Shown here piece after piece: positions 55,115 to 64,000 of a DNA stretch of 64,000 nt. The notes below the pieces were generated by a model. It saw only the letters and a list, made by a program, of their open reading frames with translations. It was not told where the DNA came from and ran no database searches. This stretch comes from Undaria pinnatifida (Eukaryota > Sar > Phaeophyceae > Laminariales > Alariaceae). The stretch is from contig JABAKD010000036.1 of NCBI GenBank assembly GCA_012845835.1, forward strand, positions 1,450,501-1,514,500, read 5' to 3'. Numbering within the stretch: the stretch's first letter is position 1; every line of letters begins with the position of its first letter. The position numbers were made by a program, and so were the translations under genes.

Positions 55115-55880
55115 TCAAATCACGGGGGCGTCGCAAGGCGAAAAGAGAGACACCGGTAACGCACGAAACCCCACTGCTCTTCTCAGAGGAAACGTGTGGC
55201 ATGAGCTAGTGCATTGCTCCAAAGAAAGTGTAGTACTCAGCGGGAAGAGTGTGGTAGCGGTGCGTGCACATTGTACTGATGTACGCGCAAACGAATTATT
55301 AGTGGTCAGGGGATGCTGTGTACCGTACATGGAATAGTGCTCGTTGCTATATAGTACGTCACATACATGTGTTTGCACTTGTTGGTAATGGATAGGGTTG
55401 ACCAGTCAACGTCAGTCGCTCTTGGATGTTGTACAATAATTAATTGGTTGGCGGCAACAATGTCGGTGTGTGTGGCGTACGTGGTAGGATTTTCCATGAG
55501 TTGTTGGAGGTAGTGTGTTCAACGCTTCGTTTGGTACTGTGTTCGAGGGGAACCGAAACCTTGTGTACTCCTCGTTTTATCCCCGTATAAAGTAGAGCTA
55601 GATCGATGGTGTTCCCGCCTGAACCCGCCGCTACCTGATTCATGTGGTCAGAAATGTATGTGTGCATGATATATGTGTACGATAATAGCAACAGACCTAG
55701 AACCGATCCACCCAGCCAATCAGATGGCGTCCTGGGCGCGTGGCGAACGCTGAAGTAGAACTTTGCCCGATTTTGGTCACAGCAGAACCGTGTATATACC
55801 TGAGTCTGGCTATCGCTAATAAGGAGTTATATATCCTTGAACTCTACCCACCATGGTTCCACTCTGCCCCCCCCAAAATA
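55115..55880. other. Stretch without a supported gene
   Basis: No recognisable coding, RNA or repeat feature beyond a GGGGGCGTCGCAAG block shared with 46449. Confidence 0.3.
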
Positions 55881-56128
55881 TTTGGCCTGGTGGAAACTCG
55901 CGTGCATGCTGTGCTCGCGATGCCTGCCACCCTCGCCGCGCTCGGCGCCATCTTCCAAGCTTTCCCCGCTCTATGTCCCTGTGAGCCCCGTCTCCCGCGC
56001 GGAAAGATGCAAGCCGTGCCCCTGTGGCGCTCGCTCCAACACTCGGCTTCTCCCGGCCTCTAACTCCCAGCCTCCTCCTGCTGGCATCCGCTCTGTCCGG
56101 AAATATAATACCGGGATACAAGGGCTCC

Positions 56129-56160
56129 GCATGGGTGCCGGCGAAAGCCGGCACCCATGC
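56129..56160. other. Perfect 14-bp-stem hairpin with GAAA loop
   Basis: GCATGGGTGCCGGC, GAAA, GCCGGCACCCATGC. It sits at the edge of a GC-rich block (55880-56190). Hairpins of this sequence type are familiar as repetitive extragenic palindromes in proteobacterial genomes; whether this one was acquired is open. Confidence 0.8.
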
Positions 56161-56894
56161 CTCGGGTAGGGCAGGGCAGCACTTCGAATTGTTCGATTCA
56201 ATACTTGGTAGAGTAAAAAAAGGCACCACGCACAATAATAGTCTGCGCGTACAGTATGTAAGGTAATGCCAAGAGTTCGATATAGACTAACAATCATAAC
56301 AATGTACTACTATTAGACTAGACTAGACTAGACTAATAGCTACCGTTTTTCAAGTGAAACCGATTCCGAGCTTCATTGATCATATTTCGATCGGGTGAAT
56401 CCGAGCACACGCCGACTGACCCTTTAGTCTGGCGACGAAACGTGTCGAGTGCGTTTCTTATGATATTTTAACTCAACCAAGCGTCCGGGGCCAGTAAGGT
56501 GACTGACCATGTCCGCTGCATGTTCTCTTCGTAGCCACTGAGAGGCGCGCATTGAGCCAGCTTCTGAAATATGCAATGCATGATATAATGGTATTATCTT
56601 GATCCGAGCCTCCCAAATCGACTGTCTGTGTGTGTTGTCTAATCGTGGAGAGACGTGCTGACGTTATTCCAGGCGCGAAACACGGTGGTATGACTGCCTT
56701 CGTCGTTTCACTCCTCGGATGCTATTGCAATGCTGCTGCTTGTTGCTAGCTGTGTGGATCGCTCACTCCTTGTAGATACAGTAGTACGCGACTACAGCGC
56801 TTACGATTTTGACAGCTAGAATTTCAGACTCGAGTTTTGATAGACGAAAATAAAAACATGTCAGTTTTGTCTGATCGCTCATTGCCCAGGATTC

Positions 56895-58110
56895 ATACAC
56901 AAAGTAGGCGTCCCCCGGGCACGATAGGGTCGCATGCCGGGATCGGAATCCATCCACACGTGATACCTCCCCGCACGGTGTGGAAATCCCAACCCCACCG
57001 GCCGATTTTCTGATTGGCCATGGTTCGTATGTTGAGCTACCTCCCCGCACGGTGTGGAAATCCCAACCCCACCGGCCGATTTTCTGATTGGCCATGATTC
57101 GTATGTTGAGCTACCTCCCCGAACGATGTGGAAATCCCAACCCCACCGGCCGATTTTCTGATTGGCCATGGTTCGTATGTTGAGCCAACTCCACCTCGGG
57201 AGGATATAGGGTCCCATCCCCGGTCCAGAGGTCGTTCCACATCTCTAAAACTTCCATCAACCGGGGAAGCAAACCGAGCTTTCTCGGGTCGACACCACCC
57301 TGCACGGTGAGAAAATCCCAATCCCGTTGGCTAATCGCTGATTGGTTCGAGCTCCACAGCGCCGTCCTAGAATAGAGGCCCAACAATGGGGGGCATTTCC
57401 GTCGCACACGGGGAAGATAGGGTCCCATCCCCGATTCATGGATCCCCCGAATCTCTATAGCTCCAAAAACGCGGGAACAATAACGATGACCTCCCGTGTC
57501 GACACCACTCCGCACGACGTGTAACCCCAACCATATTCGCTTACCGCTGATTGGCTGGGGCTCGGACATGAGGGCAATGCCACCATGGGAGGATATAGAG
57601 TCCTGTGCCCGTTTTAGAAATCCTGACTAACCGGGGACGATAACCGATTTCTCCCGCGGGTCGACACAGCCCCGCGCGATGGTGCGACAATCATTTACTA
57701 TTCACCTTGTCGTTGAGTGACTGTGCAGCTCATAGAGCCAGGAACACCCGGGGAGGAGATAAACCAGCAAACGGGCGGGCGTTCCGACGCACCCGATGAG
57801 GATAGGGCTCCACCGCCGTTCCAGAAATCCTTCCATACCCCATCAACTCCAACAAACCGGGGACGAAAACCGACTTCTCCCGGGTCGACACCACACCGCA
57901 CGGTGTGGAAGCCTTAGCTAGCTGAGGTTCGTATACAACGCCAGCACGACAGCACAGGGTCCAACCCCGGTTCAGAAATCCTTCAAGGTATTTTCAACTA
58001 GAAAAAAATGGGGCAACTCGCGCTACTGCTGATTTTTAATTCGTATACCTCAACCCCGCAGTACGCGGACATTTCATTTGACCCCCTGCCTCGATACCAC
58101 CTTGCACAGT
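56895..58110. repeat. Composite tandem array: 74-bp units then about 200-bp units
   Basis: CCGGCCGATTTTCTGATTGG with flanks repeats exactly three times with period 74 (56969-57190). Degenerate units of about 150-215 bp follow, marked by GGATATAGGGTCCCATCCCC, CAACCGGGG, CTCCCGGGTCGACACCAC and CCGCACGGTGTGG, near 57205, 57420, 57600, 57805 and 57958. Confidence 0.8.
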
Positions 58111-58384
58111 GTAACCCAACCTTCGATTGATCGGCTCGGCCGGGGTTCATGGATAGAGGAAACCACCACTCACTAAGAAGTTCAGCAAGTTCAATGACTA
58201 TCATCTCATACTGGCCTGTGATTAGAGAACTTTTACATGAACCAATTGCATGATACAGCAGTCAGTCCAGATCGAGTCGATCGGTGCAACTTGCGTGGGT
58301 ATCGTATTATTACAGCAGCAGTAATACGCTTCACTTCTTTTATTTTTCCCATCCCATTTATTGTGATGCTCGCACTACTCTCGC

Positions 58385-58515
58385 CCTCCCAGTAGTACAA
58401 CAGATCCGGGGTCATAGAGCGGGCTCCCCTCCCCCCTCCCCACTACGGTACATGTCCAAATTTTTATCGCGATAAGAATTCAGCATTTCCTTCCCTCGAC
58501 GATTCGCGTCGAGTT
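58385..58515 (+). repeat. Interspersed repeat C copy
   Basis: GATCCGGGGTCATAGAGCGG, AATTTTTATCGCGATAAG and CGCGTCGAGTTGTAC. Confidence 0.55.
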
Positions 58516-58639
58516 GTACCTGCCCACGCTGCTAGGCGATTTCAGCAGTTAGTTTATCCTTTTTTTCTCATTTATTTCTGCAAATAAATAAAGCCGACAA
58601 AACTCACAACGCGGTGGTCAATTAACTCAAGGAGCAACG

Positions 58640-58685
58640 CTAGTATTAATAGTGTAACCCAACTAGACCACCGGGGCGACCGGCT
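58640..58685 (-). mobile_element. Truncated SINE head, inverted
   Basis: On the - strand GCCGGTCGCCCCGGTGGTCT then AGTTGGGTTAC carries a better A box than the full copies. It is head-to-head with the SINE at 58694. Confidence 0.55.
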
Positions 58686-58693
58686 TTATATCA

Positions 58694-58998
58694 CTCACTG
58701 CCCCGGTGGTGTATCAGGTTGTCCTCGAGCCTGGTATAGATCAATTTCGTGAGTTCGGATCCCCCCGAGTGCGTACCCGTATACATTTTGGTGGGACTTT
58801 TCTTGTGCACAAGTTGACTTGCGGAAAGCGTGAGAGCGTGAGTTAGCAACACTCGATGAAACATCGACGATCAGTGGGTGCTGAACCCTATGCGCCAAAA
58901 AAATTGAAGGCGATAACCGGGGGGGGGGAAGGGACGACACCTGTGATGACGGCTTGTCCAGAAGCTGGAAAGTAGAAGTGTGCCTAAAAAAAAAAAAA
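58694..58998 (+). mobile_element. tRNA-derived SINE, copy 2
   Basis: GCCCCGGTGGTGTATCAGGT, CTCGAGCCTGGTATAGATC, GAGTTCGGATCCCCC, CTTGTGCACAAGTTGACTTG, GAGAGCGTGAGTTAGCAACA, GACACCTGTGATGACGGC and GTCCAGAAGCTGGAAAGTAG, then a run of A. Collinear with copy 1 in the opposite orientation. Confidence 0.8.
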
Positions 58999-58999
58999 C

Positions 59000-59500
59000 T
59001 CGCTAGAAGTTGATCAATCAGCAATCAGCAGCAAGGAGCACGTCAAGTACGAAGCAACACAAACTTATTTGTCAGTTACGTACCAACAGGACCGCTTGCA
59101 CTTGACCGGCAAACGACCACAGCAGCGGAGTCAGGGACCACAACAACAACAAAGCACACCGCCTATAGTTCTCCAAAAAGTGTTCTCGGGGAAAAAAGAC
59201 ACCGAACGATGCGATACCGGGACGAATGCATGCCACTCACTGGTTTCTTCCGTTGATGCTGTCTACTTACTCCGACCTTCGCGTGGCGCAGCTTAACAAC
59301 AGGAGGAATGATTATTTTTCCCCTTGTTTTTTGTGTCGAAAATGCATTCCCTGTTTTTTGGTATACCCTCCCCCCATGCCATAAAATATAAAATATGTCA
59401 CAGACAAAAAGCATGTTGTGTGTAATAGAGGATGGCTGCGTGTGTGTCTTACTCGTACGTACCTACTTATATGTAATATATGATCTCTGTTTTTGGGGGG
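59000..59500. other. Stretch without a supported gene
   Basis: Short frames only and no known domain. CAACAACAACAA lies at 59140. Confidence 0.3.
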
Positions 59501-59634
59501 GTTCGGTCAGGAGTTTTTTTTCCGTCTCGGCCTCAGTATGCGATTCTCGGAACTGAATCAAATAGCTTCGTTCGAGCGCCGTCTTCGGGGGGCGGCTCAA
59601 ACGCCCCTTGCCCTGCCGTATCCGTTCCGCACGT

Positions 59635-60665
59635 GGCCGGGATCGGGTACGTGGGCTGAGCGAGACAGGCGAGAAGTGCGCAATTTTTTGTATTTGGGCG
59701 GTATACGCCCGAGCTATTCTTGGATCTTGGCATATGCAGAGCTTAGACGAAAAAAACATATGGGAAAACATTTATTTCCAAGTTGGCATCATTTCCAAAT
59801 TTTGGCTTCTTATTTCGTCCCCACCACACTTTTTTTATGGTCACACCTCGAAGCGTGTGGCCTATTGTCGTACGACTGCTGTGTCGTTGCTTTTCGATAT
59901 CAGATTTCACAGTTAAATACCCTTGTTCGAGCGTTCGTTGTCTTCGAGGGGGGCCGTTTTCTACCCAACGACACTATGACACCCAGAGTGTCCGTGCTGA
60001 TTCTTCATCCTAGAGAGATACACTTATTATTATGTGGTCACAGACTGTGAGACTGAGTAAACCAAACGACCGCAATTGATCAAGGTATAAAGCAAGTGAA
60101 GTGCTAGCGCACCGGGTACGAGAACACAACAAAACAGACCAGACCAAAAAATAATAGAAAATAAACACAACGAACGGAGTGGTCTCTTTTAAATAACACA
60201 GTACGAGAAACAATGTTTTGTCAGTCTTTTTCGTCGCCGCTTCAAAGGGTCGTTCCGTATATATTGGTCCACAATCAACGATCCATCTTTCAGGACCGCA
60301 TAATAAATATCCCACACAAATTCCATGTAAAATTATCCCCACAAACGAAACGTGGATGCACTTCTAAAGGTAGGTGTGATTATCAAGGTGGTGGTGTTTC
60401 GAACGCTTTGTTGTGTGGTTGCAAGAATTGCGCTGGCTACTGACTGTTGTTGTTGCTGGTCAATCCGTTCAGCACCTCGACGTGAACTCGGATGGATGCT
60501 GAGCGAGACAAGCGAGAAGCGCGCAAAAAAATGTATGTTGAACGGTACTCCAGTTATTCTTCGGATCTTGATGTATGGAGAGGTTAATAAAATATAACTT
60601 GACAAGACATTATTTCCAAATTGGCGTAATATTTTGTCCCAAAACAAATAGTATTTACTGTAAAA
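59635..60665. repeat. Repeat J, direct duplicate, offset about 830 bp
   Basis: GGCTGAGCGAGACAGGCGAG then AAGTGCGCAA, and CTATTCTTGGATCTTG and TTATTTCCAAGTTGGCATCA at 59655-59800 recur at 60498-60635 with scattered changes. A diverged repeat B end lies between (59975-60060). Confidence 0.65.
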
Positions 60666-60679
60666 AAAATCCCCATGGT

Positions 60680-62350
60680 ACTGCGGTAGGTATAATAGTG
60701 GTGCATTTATTTATTGAATTTCGGTAGGTACACGTACATACATGGATATAGACGTGGCAAGCGGACGCATGACTAAAACGAAGAGGAGGTAGTATTGATT
60801 ACGATTACTGCCCCAGAAAAAGCCACACAACATCATTGCGAGTGGCTGCGTCCCCGGGGCCTCGAGGGTGATATTATACAAGTTCGGGCAAATCGACATG
60901 GTTTGTACTCTCGTGCAAGTAATATACTTCGGAGTATATTTTTTCTGATTGAGGGATTTATGGAAATATCTAGATTGCTTGTATGCGTATCGCTCTCAGA
61001 TCGCTTCGCGAGCCCTTGGCATCGAAAAACTGCCGTTTGCTGTGCATGGTGATTACATGTCTTAGCCTTCGTTTGGCGGCCCCTACTCGGCCGCCAGCGA
61101 AACGCCCTTGTAATCGATGATGATAATAGTGGAGTTGATAGCAAATATTCGCTATGACAAGTTATCAAACAACTGCTGTAGATTATGCCAATGTCGTAGG
61201 TATTAGCGTTGAAGGATTTTGTGGACTTGTGTATTGGTTTGTGGTGTTTTAGGGATATCGACCGTGACTGTTTTCGGCGGGGAAGCAAGGTGACGGCAAA
61301 AAATATAAAATGTGCGTGGTGCCTGGTACGAAGCAAATAATTCATTGTACTGCTGTGTATACAATATAACAGCTACAGGCTAGTTCACGTTGCAAGTGTC
61401 ATGTTTTCAGTCAAGCCCATTTCCACGCCGTTTTTGCGAGTTAGACTCAATTTTGCACACGTATTCTATGAACCCTCTGGCAAAATACTGAAAGCCGGTT
61501 TTTTGTTTGTTTGTTTTCTCGTCAGATATTTGGCCATTTAGTTTTTAGTTTTTTGGGGGGGACGCCAAATTTTGTACGAAATAAATCAAAACCGAAACAC
61601 GCCGTCAATCGATATTTCGCCAAGGGCATGTAGAACCCGCGAGTTTTGTGGTGTACTTGACGAAAACGACGTGGAAATTTGGACTTTTGAACGAAAAAAA
61701 TGCATAATTTACGACACAGGCATTAATTGTTTTCAGTACTAAACCGAGTGTGGGCGTAACGTTTTGCTCGAAATCGATGCAACTTTGTCAGATGTCTGAA
61801 TATATGTGCCAAACTTCCTAGAACCGTGCCTTGGGGTACTTAACGCAGGCTGGGCTCGAAAAAGGAAAAAAAATGTAATGGACCGATGTTTAGGGGCCAT
61901 AGAGGTGAAAGCATGAGATCCAATTTCGACAAAAGAAGAAAATCAAACGCTTGTTATAAAAGCTTGATGCTTACCTGGTATTTCGCCAAGGTCAACACCT
62001 GCCCTCTCGTGCAAAATGCGGGGAAGATTCAGCACATTTCGGGAGAGATACGAGGGAAGCCGTGCATGAGCTTTCTTCTATACTCTGGAAAATTCAGTAA
62101 AACATGCGTATTAAAAACGAAAATGACTCGACGAAGCCAATTTTCTGCGCATATTTTGCACGTTTGTTGGAGCATAAGTTTTGCCCAGATTAATATTTTT
62201 GAAAATTTTAGAGCATATCACGTTTCCCTCTGTTCACATTGATCACTATGATACCAACCATGTAGTATTCCGGTTGGTATTAAACGCAGGATCCGCCATG
62301 CTCGAAATTTGGCGCGTTTAACGCGAACTAGCTGTACCTGGTATTTAGTG
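60680..62350. other. Stretch without a supported gene
   Basis: Carries the palindrome ATATACTTCGGAGTATAT at 60925, a TTTTTTG-rich segment and two TACCTGGTA motifs (61972, 62335). The open frame at 61886-62242 (+) is unrecognised and AT-biased. Confidence 0.3.
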
Positions 62351-62353
62351 CAG

Positions 62354-62999
62354 ACGGAGAGAGTCTACGTCAAGCCGCCGCCGTCGCATGTTGACCGGTT
62401 TTCCACCCCTTCGCAGGCGGTGGGTTTTGACGGCCACGTGCGGGGAGTCCTATCGGAGCTGGAAGGGGTGTTTCAGGTGTTTGAGGATGTCACGGACGTA
62501 AGGTACGACCACGCACGAGTATCAACTATTTCAGGAGACGGCACTTTCGTCCCTTAAGATACACCGCCAGGGCAAGGCGAACGCGTTGGCAGGCAGCTTT
62601 GACAGCCTTCATTCATCATGCACCAACCCTTGACAGGCAGCCTTGACAGCCATCATTCATCGTGCGTAGTCCAGTGGGCCCATGGTAAAGGGGCCCCTTT
62701 AGGGCCAGTCGCTTGAGTGGCCACCCTACCTACGTATTGCTTTGCAAGATTAAACCTTTCTTAAGCTTTGTTGCTTCAACATTTCGCGAAACACGCCGCC
62801 ATCGAATTGTTTGTTGCGCTGCTCGGAATGAAAGTCGGGGTCCCGGGTAACCCCCCTTTCATGCCGTGGTTATGGTTCATTTGTCACTTGTTTTTTTCGC
62901 TTTCTGTAACTGTCTCCTGACACTGACCTCAGGGATGGAATGGTTGAGGAGCTGAGAGATATGTCAGGCTGCCGGACGGGGATACCACTTCACTTCGCG
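62354..62999 (+). CDS. Unrecognised gene, two exons in phase, continues beyond the right edge
   Basis: Exon 62354-62502 follows TATTTAGTGCAG and encodes TERVYVKPPPSHVDRF, then VGFDGHVRGVLSELEGVFQV and FEDVTDVR. The donor (AG then GTACGA) leaves phase 2. Exon 62933-62999 follows CACTGACCTCAG, completes that Arg codon and reads DGMVEELRDMSGCRTGIPLH then FA to the excellent donor GTAAGTAG. The alternative donor GTAAGG, six bases earlier, would give a stop in the second exon. The protein looks soluble and acidic-helical; I recognise no family. A TTGCTG microsatellite starts the next intron, and further exons should lie outside the window. Confidence 0.5.
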
Positions 63000-63011
63000 G
63001 TAAGTAGTGCG

Positions 63012-63043
<32 letters not shown>

Positions 63044-63235
63044 CGTTGTTGTTGTTGTTGTTCTTGTTCTTGTTGTGGCTGTTCTTGTTGTTTTTGTCTG
63101 TGTTGGTGTTTGTTTTTGTTACTGTTTGTTGTTGTTGCTGCTGTTGCTTTTGTTGCTGTCGTTTGTTTTTGTGTTGTTGATGCGGCTGTGTTGGTTGTTG
63201 CCGTTATTGTTGCTGCTGTAGTGTGTTTTTTTGGT
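63000..63235. repeat. GTTGCT/GTTGTT microsatellite
   Basis: About 230 bp of imperfect trinucleotide repeats beginning right after the donor at 63000. Confidence 0.85.
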
Positions 63236-63399
63236 TTGTATTTTTCTTGTTTCTCCAATGTATGTTTTTCTTCGTGTCTTCTTGGATCGTTTTTTTTTCT
63301 TGCATGTGCTGTTGATTACACGCCCCTCCCTCTTTATACATGTTTCTGCTGTTGGAGGGATATGACTTGGCTCATTATACTAGTAGTAAATCGCCTAGT

Positions 63400-63597
63400 G
63401 CAGCAGTAGGGGTTCCATAATTAGGCGGTCTGAATAAGGCAGTATCCCGATATAAGGCGGTCAAAATCGCTTGGCGTCACTAGGGAATTGCGCTCACTAT
63501 CTGGAATGAATAAGGCGGGCTCCCTCTGTAAGGCGGCCATATTGCTCTATATAGCACACCACCGCCTTACTGGAGGACCCCTACTGTACTGTACTCT
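63400..63597 (+). mobile_element. Non-autonomous TIR element E, copy 2
   Basis: The left end CAGTAGGGGTTCCATAATTA and the right end TTACTGGAGGACCCCTACTG are imperfect inverses (about 26 bp). AAGGCGGTC-type heptamers recur inside. No transposase. Confidence 0.7.
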
Positions 63598-64000
63598 AGT
63601 TATATGTTGGCTAGGTGTTACTGTATTGCAGTGTACTGTCGTGTATTACAGTGTATTACAGCCACTACTGTAGTTCCTTGTGGCAATGCGCGTTTTTTTG
63701 CGTTCTTGAACCTGACTTTTGAGCGTCGATGACTCGTTGTGATGTGTTGTATCGTATCGAGAAAAAAAGTACGATGCACGCATTTTCGGTTGAGTTCTTG
63801 TACCTGGCTGATACGTTATGGCTCGCTATGGTACGTGTTTTGTATTGAGCAAAGCTATGCAGAGTATGTAGTCGGTTTGTTGGCCTGCTTCGCCACCCAA
63901 GTAGTAACTACTAATAGTCTTCAACACTATTCATGGCGCCACCCACCTAATAAGATACCTATGTCTTTCAAATGTAGCAAACTAACAGCTCTTCCCATGC

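Noticed and set aside
59463-59771. Open frames across 59.5-59.8 kb on both strands
   Set aside because: The segment is repeat J, duplicated at 60.5 kb with indels that break the frames.

Overview
This window is repeat-rich nuclear DNA of a eukaryote. Evidence: split genes with GT-AG introns from about 0.6 to 3.8 kb, TTAGGG-type interstitial telomeric tracts, a decayed non-LTR retrotransposon, a tRNA-derived SINE family, several terminal-inverted-repeat (TIR) elements, and many trinucleotide and poly-G/C tracts. A stramenopile such as a brown alga would fit, but that is inference; no marker gene settles it.

Coding content is sparse. The best supported gene is a nitroreductase-family (FMN flavoprotein) gene on the + strand. 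Six exons at 6130-6271, 7340-7488, 8104-8177, 9827-9928, 11794-11912 and 15700-15904 join in phase; the first exon was not found. Weaker candidates are a WD40-like exon leaving the left edge (290-557, -), a glycine-rich membrane protein (31982-31647 and about 27799-27715, -), a zinc-ribbon gene (45381-45142 and 42232-42024, -), an isolated symmetric exon (53314-53421, +), and a two-exon gene leaving the right edge (62354-62502 and 62933-62999, +).

Layout. 0.6-6 kb: no supported gene. 6-16.6 kb: nitroreductase gene with introns full of MITEs, microsatellites and short repeats; the ends of several of its exons are duplicated just downstream. 12.9-31.2 kb: dense cluster of about 350 bp TIR elements (family G) with nested repeats. 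24-34 kb: minisatellites, a CAG/CAA tract, a LINE relic and a G-rich minisatellite. 34-42 kb: interspersed repeats A, B, D and M, poly-C tracts and tandem duplications. 42.7-45.9 kb: an array built on ATCGATCGAT and CCTATTG, split by a Mutator-like element with about 100 bp TIRs and a 9 bp target duplication. 47.3-49.6 kb: inactivated LINE with a short poly-A repeat inserted. 50-64 kb: SINEs, tandem arrays, a perfect 14 bp-stem hairpin, and the right-edge gene.

The palindromic 9-mer TACC(A/T)GGTA recurs about 18 times where about 0.5 is expected. I found no CRISPR array, operon, rRNA or convincing functional tRNA. Repeat boundaries were read by eye and are approximate.
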